A stretch of DNA of 64,000 nucleotides, from positions 1-64,000 of the forward strand of contig DGQM01000025.1 in assembly GCA_002389765.1 (NCBI GenBank), given 5' to 3'. The notes beneath the pieces were generated by a model that was not told the origin of the DNA, did not search any database, and was given only the letters and a program-made list of their open reading frames with translations. This DNA is from Bacteroidetes bacterium UBA4414 (lineage in GTDB: Bacteria > Bacteroidota > Bacteroidia > Chitinophagales > Chitinophagaceae). The first letter of the stretch is position 1. Each line of letters starts with the position of its first letter. Below are positions 42,053 to 50,267 of the stretch, one piece after another. Position numbers and translations under genes: made by a program.

Positions 42053-43164
42053 TGCAAACGAAAGGAGCAATACAAAATCATACAACAAGGCATCATTTTC
42101 ACACATTTGATGCCTTGCGTTTTTTTGCATGCTTCAAAGTGTTTTTGCACCACTTGCCTATTGTAGTATTTCCGTGGTTTGATTCCTTACGAAAGGGTGG
42201 AGGTATTGGAGTGCAGTTCTTCTTTGTGCTTAGTGGTTTTTTGATAACCTACATCATTTATGAAGAGAAGGAACGAACAGGTACATTGAACCTGAAGCAC
42301 TTTTTCGCAAGGCGTGTGCTGCGGATATGGCCCTTGTTTTATCTGGCAATATTCATTGCGTTCATTACGCCTTATTTACTTAGCATTATACATCTTAATA
42401 GCTCAGCAGCAGGTTATGAACCCAATTGGCTGGTGTCTGCATTGTTTCTTGAAAACTATAAGATGATATTGATGCATGATGTGCCCAATGCATCGCCGCT
42501 CGGTGTCATGTGGTCGTTGTGTATTGAGGAGCATTTTTATATTGTATGGGGGCTCTTACTGTACTTTATTAATATCAGATTTCTGCCCAGGCTGATAGCA
42601 TCATGTCTTGTGCTTTCCGTGATAGCAAGGCTTTACTTTGTGCAAAACGGGTTATCTACAAGTGATTTGTTGACAAACATAGATTTGTTTGCATACGGTG
42701 CTATACCTGCATACTTGTTGTTAAATCATAAAGAACGATTGTTGCACTTTGTAAACAATATATCTATTACAACAAAGCGACTATATGCAATCATCGTATT
42801 TACAGTAGTGTTGCTGTTTTCTCAACTACAGGGCGATGCGCCATTTGTATGGGCTACATGTATATTGGGGGCATTGTTTGCGGTGCTCATCATATTTACA
42901 CTGCCAGGCAATACAAAGTTCAGAATAGGAGATAGTAACGTGCTTAGTAAACTAGGACTGTATACCTATGGCTTTTATATCTATCATACGCTTGTCATCA
43001 ACCTGCTGAAGCGGGTATTTGAAAAGCAGCAATGGGATATTAATACAGCTATGTGGGCTGTAGTGTTTGTACTGATATCGTTTGCACTGTCTATAGGTAT
43101 CAGCATGCTTTCTTATCATCTTTTCGAGAAGCAATTTTTGAAGTTGAAGCGCTATTTCAGATAG
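42052..43164 (+). CDS. Acyltransferase 3 family membrane protein (OafA-like)
   Basis: 370 aa with about ten membrane helices. N-terminal HTFDALRFFACFKVFLHHLP and GGIGVQFFFVLSGFLITYII with RRVLRIWPLF are the family signature, including the conserved His and Arg residues. It likely O-acylates the glycan made by this operon. Start ATG overlaps the preceding stop (TAATG). Its stop abuts the convergent serine hydrolase. Confidence 0.9.
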   Translation: MQTKGAIQNHTTRHHFHTFDALRFFACFKVFLHHLPIVVFPWFDSLRKGGGIGVQFFFVLSGFLITYIIYEEKERTGTLNLKHFFARRVLRIWPLFYLAIFIAFITPYLLSIIHLNSSAAGYEPNWLVSALFLENYKMILMHDVPNASPLGVMWSLCIEEHFYIVWGLLLYFINIRFLPRLIASCLVLSVIARLYFVQNGLSTSDLLTNIDLFAYGAIPAYLLLNHKERLLHFVNNISITTKRLYAIIVFTVVLLFSQLQGDAPFVWATCILGALFAVLIIFTLPGNTKFRIGDSNVLSKLGLYTYGFYIYHTLVINLLKRVFEKQQWDINTAMWAVVFVLISFALSIGISMLSYHLFEKQFLKLKRYFR

Positions 43165-44475
43165 TTATTGTTTCACAAATCTGAATGTTTTGTTTCCCTG
43201 TTCGTTGCTGAGCGTTATGTAATATGTACCTGCCTGCAGTTGTTGTGTATTGATATTGTTTGTGCCATTGATGATGTTGTAATTTGCTAACAGTTGGCCG
43301 GTAATATTATGCAATGAGGCTGTGTAATTATCAGGTGCTATGATATTTATTGCATCATTAACAGGGTTGGGGTATATAGTAATGTTGCTGCTACTGACAT
43401 GAGGTATGCTGTTTGCAGGTGTACAGAATATATCTTTCAGCTTACCCCATAGTTCATTATCGAAGGCAGATACTGCAAGTGCAGGGAAGCCTGCATCATT
43501 GCCCATGCGTATTACAACCATATTGGCAGATGGCACGACGTATATCTTCTGATCGTTTTTGCCAAGCGCACAAAACATATCTGCAGGTGCATTTGGTACA
43601 AGCGATGTTGGAAATACCAGCTGCGATTGAGGAACCATATAACTGCTCTTACCATTCAGCCATGTAAGGTATCCGTACGATAAATTGAGGCTTTGAGAAG
43701 TAGTCGTCATCTGTCGCAAATAAGCAGTATCGTGCAGTAATGTGTCTGTGTTCCAGATGCCTTTATTCAGTAGCAACAATCCAAAGCGGGCCATGCCACG
43801 TGGCGTACTGTAATAAACGATGTTAAAACTATCGCTGCCTGCACCTTTCAGCCAGATGCCACCCAAGCCTATTTTGTTGCGCAGCTTTGTGTTGAAGAAC
43901 AGCGTGAAGTTGCCAGTGGCATTATCAAGTACTTTATGCATCAGCGTAAACGGAGCATTGTGGTATGCCCATCGAGTGCCTGGTGCAGCTTTGTATTGCA
44001 GGCATGCAGGGTCTGTGCAATCGCTGTTACTTACGCCATCGTCCAGTCCCGTTGTCATTGTAAGTTGGTGGCGAATGGTAATGGCTTTTTCCTGTGTTGC
44101 TGATAGTGATGTCCAACCATTGCCAAGGTATTTGCTGGTAGTATCACTTATCTTAAGGTAGCCCTGCTCTTGTGCCATCCCTGTAGAAAAACCGATAAGC
44201 GTCTTACCTGCAGATGCCCAATACCAAACGCTGTCTTTAGTAAACGTACCATAGTATTTTTCTAATGCTATTTTACCATCTTTCAGTACAATGAAAGCTT
44301 TGGTGTTTTTCTGGCCAAGATAATTGTAAATAGCATTAAGACTATCAAGACACCATCCTAATGATGCAGGTGCAACAGTATCCCAAGTATTGCCACTGAT
44401 GAGCGGAAAATATGTTTGTGCGTCTGTTTTGCCGACAGATAGAATAAAAAATAGTACGTAAACCAGTTTCTTCAT
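43165..44475 (-). CDS. Secreted serine hydrolase (beta-lactamase fold) with T9SS sorting domain
   Basis: 436 aa. A signal peptide (to about 20), then a class C beta-lactamase/DD-peptidase-like domain with SAGK (SxxK, Ser88-Lys91), YHN (YxN, 171-173) and ALGKNDQKIYVVP where the third motif falls. From about 365 a type A sorting domain: NITIYPNPVNDAINI and GTYYITLSNEQGNKTFRFVKQ split over two strands. It is exported by the type IX system and anchored on the cell surface. Substrate unknown; esterase or peptidase activity possible. Confidence 0.88.
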   Translation of the reverse strand: MKKLVYVLFFILSVGKTDAQTYFPLISGNTWDTVAPASLGWCLDSLNAIYNYLGQKNTKAFIVLKDGKIALEKYYGTFTKDSVWYWASAGKTLIGFSTGMAQEQGYLKISDTTSKYLGNGWTSLSATQEKAITIRHQLTMTTGLDDGVSNSDCTDPACLQYKAAPGTRWAYHNAPFTLMHKVLDNATGNFTLFFNTKLRNKIGLGGIWLKGAGSDSFNIVYYSTPRGMARFGLLLLNKGIWNTDTLLHDTAYLRQMTTTSQSLNLSYGYLTWLNGKSSYMVPQSQLVFPTSLVPNAPADMFCALGKNDQKIYVVPSANMVVIRMGNDAGFPALAVSAFDNELWGKLKDIFCTPANSIPHVSSSNITIYPNPVNDAINIIAPDNYTASLHNITGQLLANYNIINGTNNINTQQLQAGTYYITLSNEQGNKTFRFVKQ

Positions 44476-44534
44476 ATGTCTGATGTTATTCTATTCAGAC
44501 TATGAAAATAATGAATAGTTTACTGTGGTATGTG

Positions 44535-44633
44535 TTATTTGTGCATCACTATGAAGACACCTATTACTATATACACACAAACCAACGCTACTGTCATCCA
44601 TTTAGACTTTGGGGTAGTCTGTTTTAAGGGCAT
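44535..44633 (-). CDS. Possible 32-residue single-pass membrane peptide
   Basis: ATG at 44633 to TAA at 44535 encodes a basic N terminus (MPLKQTTPKSKWM) followed by one hydrophobic helix (TVALVCVYIVIGVFIVMHK). Basic-then-hydrophobic layout, correct stop and isolated position are compatible with a real small membrane protein, but length alone cannot exclude chance. Confidence 0.35.
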   Translation of the reverse strand: MPLKQTTPKSKWMTVALVCVYIVIGVFIVMHK

Positions 44634-44680
44634 TTTGTAAGACATAAGTAAGCTTTTAGCCGATAATCAATTTATTGTGT

Positions 44681-44740
44681 CAGCACAATATTTTAACATA
44701 ACGTTTAGCGTTCTTCGATATTGTGTTGAGCTACAATATT
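44681..44740. repeat. Nested inverted repeat with third half-site
   Basis: CAGCACAATAT (44681-44691) pairs with ATATTGTGTTG (44718-44728), 10 of 11 positions; inside it AACG (44700-44703) pairs with CGTT (44709-44712). ACAATATT recurs at 44733-44740. Could be an operator or RNA structure downstream of the MauE-thioredoxin gene and upstream of the small peptide. Confidence 0.45.
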
Positions 44741-44819
44741 TTTTATTCTTTGATAAGAAGTAAAACAATTACCGCGCCAAAATTGGACGTGCAGAATAGT
44801 GCAGTGAAGAATGACAATA

Positions 44820-45758
44820 CTATGGCTTTGCCAACCAATCTTCAATAGCTCCCTGGCTCATGGTTACATAGTCTGTTTGTGCTTCTACCCATCCGTCTTT
44901 TATCAGATAGATAACCGGCCAACTAAAGCCTACAAGATTGGTGAAGTCTTCACCTTTCAGTCTGGTATATGGTATGTTTTCAGCTTTTGTCTTTTTGAAG
45001 AATTCGGCTTTATTTTCATCCTTGCCTGCTATTACCATTTGGAATGGTAGGGCAGGGTTATTCTCTTTCATGATGTGCATTTTGTATGCCGCCATCTGGC
45101 AATGCGGACACTTGAGGCTGAAGAAAGCTATTACATGTTTCCCTTTGCGCAAATCTACAGTAGGAGCATCTGTTTTGCCTGGTTCATACAGCTTTGTCAT
45201 ATCAAGCTGAAATCTTCCTTTTTGCAACCACTGCGGATGTGTATCGGGAAGCGGGTAGAGTATGAATGGAACAATAGAACATGCAATGGCAATTGCTACG
45301 CCTATCCATTTTAGTTTACTATTTCTGAAACCATTGTGATAGCGTGTTATAATTTGCAGTGCAATAAGCAGTGCCGCATTTTTTATGAGCGATGCCGAAG
45401 GCGACATCCAGATTGCATCACCAAAGCAGCCGCAGTTTATATCATCGCCTGCATATATCCACAAGTATACAAGGTATACACTGAATATGATTGTGAGAAT
45501 TGCTGCTGCCTTCGGTACCCATTTGTTTTTGCCCCACAGGTGGGTGATGAGTAATATACCCAGTCCCATTTCAACACCAATCAGGTATCTGCCACCAACA
45601 GCTGCCAACAGCCAGGGAAGTTTTACATACTCTACAATGCTATACTGAAAGCTTTCAAAACTTTGTATAGTGTATAGCTTGGTATAAGAAGAGTAGATAA
45701 ATAACGCGCCAACCGCCACAGATAGGATGGTTAACAGAACGGAAACCAGTTTTTTCAT
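44820..45758 (-). CDS. MauE/DoxX-like membrane domain fused to thioredoxin-like domain (paralogue 1)
   Basis: 312 aa. Four membrane helices in the first 140 residues with NCGCFGD (Cys109, Cys111), the motif of the MauE/DoxX family, one further helix at about 151-170, then a periplasmic thioredoxin-like domain with CPHC (217-220) and a cis-Pro candidate in SWPVIYL. MauE and the thioredoxin-like MauD act together on disulfides in methylamine dehydrogenase maturation; here both functions seem joined in one chain. No methylamine genes are present. A paralogue lies at 48897. Confidence 0.8.
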   Translation of the reverse strand: MKKLVSVLLTILSVAVGALFIYSSYTKLYTIQSFESFQYSIVEYVKLPWLLAAVGGRYLIGVEMGLGILLITHLWGKNKWVPKAAAILTIIFSVYLVYLWIYAGDDINCGCFGDAIWMSPSASLIKNAALLIALQIITRYHNGFRNSKLKWIGVAIAIACSIVPFILYPLPDTHPQWLQKGRFQLDMTKLYEPGKTDAPTVDLRKGKHVIAFFSLKCPHCQMAAYKMHIMKENNPALPFQMVIAGKDENKAEFFKKTKAENIPYTRLKGEDFTNLVGFSWPVIYLIKDGWVEAQTDYVTMSQGAIEDWLAKP

Positions 45759-45795
45759 TTCTGAATGGTACTTGAATTGATGGGTAAATATAAAA

Positions 45796-45820
45796 AGCCC
45801 GGATATCAGATATCCGGGCT
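45796..45820 (-). terminator. Terminator after rpsT
   Basis: AGCCCGGATAT and ATATCCGGGCT, 11-bp perfect stem over CAG; read on the minus strand it is followed by TTTTTATATTT. Confidence 0.9.
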
Positions 45821-45844
45821 CTAAAATAGCTTAAAAGAACTGAA

Positions 45845-46099
45845 TTATGCCAAGGCATTCAGTTTATTAACGATACCTGATTTCAGGTTGCTAGCTTTAT
45901 TTTTGTGTATAACGTTACGTTTAGCCAGTTTATCTATCATAGAGATAACTTTTGGCAATTGAGCCGCAGCTTCAGTTTTATCTGTAATGGCTAAAAGCGT
46001 ACGGATTGCATTACGGGTAGTTTTACCATAGTAACGGTTACGATCACGGCGTTTTTCACTCTGACGTACGTCTTTTTTGGTTGCTTTATGATTTGCCAT
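45845..46099 (-). CDS. rpsT: 30S ribosomal protein S20
   Basis: 84 aa, usual size. MANHKATKKDVRQSEKRRDRN, the Lys/Arg-rich helical bundle and KRNVIHKNKASNLKSGI near the C terminus are diagnostic. S20 is a primary 16S rRNA-binding protein. Single-gene unit with a textbook promoter and terminator. Confidence 0.97.
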   Translation of the reverse strand: MANHKATKKDVRQSEKRRDRNRYYGKTTRNAIRTLLAITDKTEAAAQLPKVISMIDKLAKRNVIHKNKASNLKSGIVNKLNALA

Positions 46100-46131
46100 T
46101 GTTTTATCTTACTTATTTATTTAAAGGACTG

Positions 46132-46161
46132 CAAAGGTAAGGGAAAATTATATAACGCAAA
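46132..46161 (-). promoter_or_regulatory. Promoter of rpsT
   Basis: On the minus strand TTTG (46158-46161), 18 bp, then TACCTTTG (46132-46139) followed by CAGTCCT. A full match to the Bacteroidota consensus, about 32 bp upstream of the start codon. Confidence 0.85.
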
Positions 46162-46178
46162 AATATTTTCCTGATTTT

Positions 46179-47282
46179 TTACATGTTCTGTGCACTGAAT
46201 ACTTGTTTTGACTTGCGCTGCAGGTATTCTTTCTGGTTCAGGAAGCTTTCCAGCTTATCTTTTGGCAGCCTGAGGCTGTATGTTTCTTCAGGATAGATGT
46301 TGTATTCATACATATCGTAGTCCTCATTCCATTTCTCCATTAGTTTTTTGTCCAGTTCCAGTTCATGTATCAGCAAATCCATGCTCATAGGCTCTGTAAG
46401 CTTAACGATTGCCATCATTTTGAGCTCTTCAGGCGTAAAACGTGGTTTCGGAGGGGCAATATTTAGATTCGTTACATTCGCTATGTCGCCGGCATTGTTA
46501 TCTCCCGGTTTCATAAACTTGCTCATATTCTCGAATATGGTAGCTGTAGCTATGAATGCTAATACGTGCCCTTGTGTTTCCTTTGGCAGGTATTTTTTAA
46601 TATCCCAGAAATTGCTGCTGCCTGTTTTTTCGATAGCGCGTTTTATAGGGGTAGGGCCACTATTATAAGCAGCTACAACCAACAGCCAGTCGTTCAGGTC
46701 TTCATATAACGTAACCAGATATTTAGCCGCTGCATTGGTCGATTTGTACCAATCGGTACGGTCATCGCGTCCCTTGCCTACTTTCAGCCCCATAAGCCGC
46801 GCAGTAGGGGCCATTAGTTGCCAAGGGCCAACGGCACCTGCATGAGAAACAGCTTTGTTGTTTAAGGCCGATTCTATAACCGCCAGATATTTCAGCTCCT
46901 TAGGTATCTCATGCTTTTGCAATACATTTTCCATAAGTGGAAACTGTGTATTGCTTCGGCCGTGAACAACATTTATGGTCTGGTTGTGGGTGCGTGAATA
47001 TTTAGTTACAAACTCATTTACAAAACCACTCATAGAACCGTAATACTCTTTTTCGTGAGCCAACGGAACGGGCTTGAAAACCTTAGCCTTGGGTTGCACT
47101 GCTTTGGGCATAGCTATGGCTATAGGCAATGCAATAGTACCTTTAGAATTGAGTGCGGGCTTGCGGACAACAATCGTATCTGCTTTGGCTACCCGTTTAG
47201 AGGTAGGAGTAGAAGAAGACTGTCCGAAAGAAGCTGTTGAAAACAGCACAAAAACAGACCCAAACACAAATGTTTTAAGCAT
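46179..47282 (-). CDS. Secreted lytic transglycosylase (MltD/SLT type)
   Basis: 367 aa. Signal peptide (cleavage near SFGQ, residue 21), a basic linker, then an SLT domain with the catalytic Glu in AVIESALNNKAVSHAGAVGP, the following WQLMAPTARLMGL, and LLVVAAYNSGPTPIKRAI. It cleaves peptidoglycan to give 1,6-anhydro ends. No LysM repeat is seen at the C terminus, unlike many MltD proteins. Monocistronic; neighbours on the same strand are rpsT and tatA. Confidence 0.9.
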   Translation of the reverse strand: MLKTFVFGSVFVLFSTASFGQSSSTPTSKRVAKADTIVVRKPALNSKGTIALPIAIAMPKAVQPKAKVFKPVPLAHEKEYYGSMSGFVNEFVTKYSRTHNQTINVVHGRSNTQFPLMENVLQKHEIPKELKYLAVIESALNNKAVSHAGAVGPWQLMAPTARLMGLKVGKGRDDRTDWYKSTNAAAKYLVTLYEDLNDWLLVVAAYNSGPTPIKRAIEKTGSSNFWDIKKYLPKETQGHVLAFIATATIFENMSKFMKPGDNNAGDIANVTNLNIAPPKPRFTPEELKMMAIVKLTEPMSMDLLIHELELDKKLMEKWNEDYDMYEYNIYPEETYSLRLPKDKLESFLNQKEYLQRKSKQVFSAQNM

Positions 47283-47375
47283 TTATATTGTTTCGGTTTT
47301 AGTGGTTAAACAATGCACTCCTCTTATCGGGGAAGTGTTTGAAATCTAAATTGCGGGGATAAACCAACCGATAGC

Positions 47376-47591
47376 TTATTCAGCTTTCTTTTCTTTCATA
47401 CCTGCTTCAATCTCGTTCTTAACGCCTTCTTTAGCGTCGTTGAACTCGCGGATACCTTTACCAATACCGCGTGCAAGCTCAGGTATTTTCTTACCACCAA
47501 AGAAGATGATGACTACTAGCAATATAATGATCCACTCACCACCACTTGGCATAGACCACAATAACTGTGGATTAATCGCTGATAAAAACAT
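47376..47591 (-). CDS. tatA: Sec-independent protein translocase TatA/E
   Basis: 71 aa. One membrane helix (EWIIILLVVIIFFGG), the conserved hinge FGGKKIPELARGIGKGIREF and an amphipathic charged tail. It forms the pore of the twin-arginine export pathway for folded proteins. The tatC gene is not within the window. Confidence 0.95.
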   Translation of the reverse strand: MFLSAINPQLLWSMPSGGEWIIILLVVIIFFGGKKIPELARGIGKGIREFNDAKEGVKNEIEAGMKEKKAE

Positions 47592-47624
47592 AATCAGTTG
47601 TTTTGTAAAAATTAACTATCAATA

Positions 47625-47632
47625 CAAAAGTA
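47625..47632 (-). promoter_or_regulatory. -7 box of tatA
   Basis: Minus-strand TACTTTTG (TAnnTTTG), about 34 bp upstream of the start codon. Confidence 0.4.
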
Positions 47633-47746
47633 GGTTAAATCATAATTAACTGTTGTTAAATTCTGCCTTACCGTTGCTGTGATGTTGTCAAATTAGGAAA
47701 TTAAGCCGTAAAAAACGACTTATATTGAATTGTTTTAATTTGTATA

Positions 47747-48868
47747 TTAATTGTTCCCGTCCAGACTGTTCTTTAGTTGTCTGGTCATGCCCGATGTGTA
47801 AGTATCCCATCGTTCAATTACCTGTTTCATCTCATCCGGCAGTTCTGAGGTGAATTGCACCCATTCACCTGTAGTGGGATGCTTGAAGCCCAGTTCTTTT
47901 GCGTGCAGCGCATGGCGAGGCAGTATTTTGAAGCAGTTTTCTACAAACTGTTTGTATTTGGTAAATACGGTACCTTTTACAATATAGTTGCCACCATAAG
48001 TCTGATCATTGAATAGCGGATGCCCGATAGACTTCATGTGAACACGTATCTGGTGGGTACGGCCTGTTTCAAGACGTAGCTCTATCAGCGTTACATAATT
48101 GAAACGCTGCAGTACTTTATAGTGAGTAATAGCTTCTTTACCATAATCGCCATCAGGGAAGGTGTCCATTATTTTACGGAAACGCAGATTGCGACCTACG
48201 TTTACGTTGATGGTGCCTTCGTCTTCCTCCAGATTGCCCCATACCAGTGCTATGTAACGTCTGTGTACGGTGTGTTTTTTAAACTGCGCCCCCAGATTGC
48301 TCATAGCAGCATCAGTTTTGGCAATTACCAACAAGCCGCTGGTGTCTTTATCTATACGGTGTACAAGACCCACGCGGGGTAGTGCACTGTTTTCTATGTC
48401 TTCAACATGCAGATACCATGCAAGCCCGTTTACCAATGTGCCTGTATAGTTGCCGCAACCGGGATGCACTACCATGCCATCGGGTTTGTTGATGATCATC
48501 AGGTCGTCATCTTCATACACAATGTTCAGGGGCATTTCCTCCGGAATCACCTCTTCGGATACATCACCACGACTGTCAAATACAATGATTTCATCGTTGG
48601 TACGTATCTTATAGTTTGACTTTGTAGGCTGTCCGTTTACTGTTATCAGCCCATCTTCAATGGCTTGTTGTATTTTATTACGCGTAGCGCCTTCAATACG
48701 TATCATCAGGTATTTGTCGATACGCATACTTTCCTGCCCGCGGGTAATAACAAGGCGTGTACGCTCTACAGGTACAATTTCGCCCTCCTGCTCACTCAGT
48801 TCAGGATCATCATCATCCCACACTTCTTCCAGTTCGTTATTATCGATGTCTATATTGTCTATACTCAT
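47747..48868 (-). CDS. rluD: RluA-family 23S rRNA pseudouridine synthase (RluD-like)
   Basis: 373 aa. An acidic N-terminal tail of about 30 residues precedes an S4 RNA-binding domain (MRIDKYLMIRIEGATRNKIQ to VNGQPTKSNYKI), then the catalytic domain with HRIDKDTSG (catalytic Asp173) and LETGRTHQIRVHM. It isomerises uridines in 23S rRNA, most likely in helix 69. It lies next to the MauE-thioredoxin gene but 28 bp separates them, so co-transcription from the lipoprotein operon is possible. Confidence 0.93.
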   Translation of the reverse strand: MSIDNIDIDNNELEEVWDDDDPELSEQEGEIVPVERTRLVITRGQESMRIDKYLMIRIEGATRNKIQQAIEDGLITVNGQPTKSNYKIRTNDEIIVFDSRGDVSEEVIPEEMPLNIVYEDDDLMIINKPDGMVVHPGCGNYTGTLVNGLAWYLHVEDIENSALPRVGLVHRIDKDTSGLLVIAKTDAAMSNLGAQFKKHTVHRRYIALVWGNLEEDEGTINVNVGRNLRFRKIMDTFPDGDYGKEAITHYKVLQRFNYVTLIELRLETGRTHQIRVHMKSIGHPLFNDQTYGGNYIVKGTVFTKYKQFVENCFKILPRHALHAKELGFKHPTTGEWVQFTSELPDEMKQVIERWDTYTSGMTRQLKNSLDGNN

Positions 48869-48896
48869 TAGTAGTGCTTGGTGAATTTGTACAAAG

Positions 48897-49841
48897 TTAC
48901 AGCCTTAACCAGTCTTTGATATCAGAAGGGTCTAATTGCAGGTAAGTGCTTTCTTTTTCTATAGTACCATTATTTATCCAATAGATAGCAGGTACAGAGT
49001 CTCCTGCCATTTCCTGAAAAGCTGCTATGTCTTTATATAGCAAAAACGGTAAGTCTTCGGCATGAGATTCTTTAAAGAACGCCCCTTTATTATCAGGATG
49101 TCCGCTGAGTACCAGATATACCGGGATTTCCGGATTTTGCTTTTTGAGTACATGCAGCATGTAGGCAGCTTTTCGGCAATGCGGGCATGTAAGGCTCATA
49201 TATGCTATGATGTGTTTGCCTTTGCGCAATTCTGCAGCAGGTTTATTAGTAGCATCTTCATACAGCAGGTTCAGATTAATAGGTCTGTTAACCACAGTAG
49301 GAGCATTGCTTATATTAAGTGGTGCGATGATAAACGTAGCCACGATAGCTGCCATACCAAGTACAGCTGCTATCCATTCTTGTCCTTTGTATGGTTTAAT
49401 AGGGTAGAGGCGCATCAGGATAAAACATGCTGCTATCATAGCAAGGTTTTTCCATATTGCTTGTAGCGGGTTCATATATATCCAATTGCCAAAGCACCCG
49501 CAATTGCCAGTATTGCCTTGTTGTACAATTAATATTATAAGATAAATAGTAAGGATAGTAAGAAAGCCGATAGTAATTGGATAGGTAACTTCTTTTAGAT
49601 AAATATGAGCCAGCAGAAACACACCAATCAACAATTCGAAGCCTATAAACAAATGGGCTATAACAGAAGCCCATAGCATATTACCAATGCCAAAGCCTAC
49701 AAACGTCCATTGAAATGGTTCAATATCAGCGAGTTTGCTGATGGCAGATATAAAAAAAACTGCTGCCATTGCTAGCAGCAGTAATAAGCCTGTAATGCGT
49801 TTTATATAAAAAGTAGCGTTGTTACTATTTGTCTGTGCCAT
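48897..49841 (-). CDS. MauE/DoxX-like membrane domain fused to thioredoxin-like domain (paralogue 2)
   Basis: 314 aa. Same architecture as the gene at 44820: four membrane helices, NCGCFGN (Cys114, Cys116), a fifth helix at about 155-174 and a periplasmic thioredoxin fold with CPHC (219-222, context SLTCPHCRKAAYM) and cis-Pro in DSVPAIYW. RKGKHIIAYMSLTCPHC is shared with RKGKHVIAFFSLKCPHC of paralogue 1. It starts 30 bp after the end of a five-cysteine lipoprotein gene on the same strand, so the two are probably one operon. Likely role: thiol-disulfide exchange for envelope proteins. Confidence 0.8.
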   Translation of the reverse strand: MAQTNSNNATFYIKRITGLLLLLAMAAVFFISAISKLADIEPFQWTFVGFGIGNMLWASVIAHLFIGFELLIGVFLLAHIYLKEVTYPITIGFLTILTIYLIILIVQQGNTGNCGCFGNWIYMNPLQAIWKNLAMIAACFILMRLYPIKPYKGQEWIAAVLGMAAIVATFIIAPLNISNAPTVVNRPINLNLLYEDATNKPAAELRKGKHIIAYMSLTCPHCRKAAYMLHVLKKQNPEIPVYLVLSGHPDNKGAFFKESHAEDLPFLLYKDIAAFQEMAGDSVPAIYWINNGTIEKESTYLQLDPSDIKDWLRL

Positions 49842-49871
49842 GTTATTGATGGCAAAAATAACGAATTCTGA

Positions 49872-50120
49872 TTAGTACAGTTCGCAGGATTCTACTGCCT
49901 TGATACCGTCACGATCGAAACTTGTAGAATTCTCTTCACATTTTGCTTTCGCCTTTTTCTTGGTATTGCTGATATTATATTCCTGCACAGTAGTATCCGG
50001 TAGCCCAGCCTGTCCGGAATACGTGATGGTACATTGGCATATATATTCGCGAGTGCAAGAACTTAATCCCAGAGTAACTAATATAGCTAAAGCCAGTAGA
50101 GTACCGGTGCGAAATTTCAT
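49872..50120 (-). CDS. Small five-cysteine lipoprotein (family member 4)
   Basis: 82 aa. Lipobox GLSSC (Cys22), TREYICQC (Cys28, Cys30), KAKAKC (Cys61) and C-terminal VESCELY (Cys79). It is the only member of the family with a close operon partner: the MauE-thioredoxin fusion gene begins 30 bp downstream. A near-consensus promoter box (TACTTTTA) lies upstream. It may be a substrate or partner of that redox protein. Confidence 0.8.
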   Translation of the reverse strand: MKFRTGTLLALAILVTLGLSSCTREYICQCTITYSGQAGLPDTTVQEYNISNTKKKAKAKCEENSTSFDRDGIKAVESCELY

Positions 50121-50267
50121 GAAAAAGTCATTTTAACGGTTGAAGATAAAAGTAATAATTTAATTGTACAACTCATAGCCCGCTTAATGCCTTAGATTTT
50201 TTAGCAAAGATTTATTTTAAAGGGCTTTATTTTCCACCTAACTTTAGGCTATTGCCTTGATTTTAAG

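Larger units (their letters stand above)
44476..44819. other. 344-bp region between serine hydrolase and MauE-thioredoxin gene
   Basis: It contains a possible 32-residue membrane peptide on the minus strand (44535-44633) and a nested inverted repeat at 44681-44728 with a third half-site copy at 44733-44740. No other gene is supported. Confidence 0.5.
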
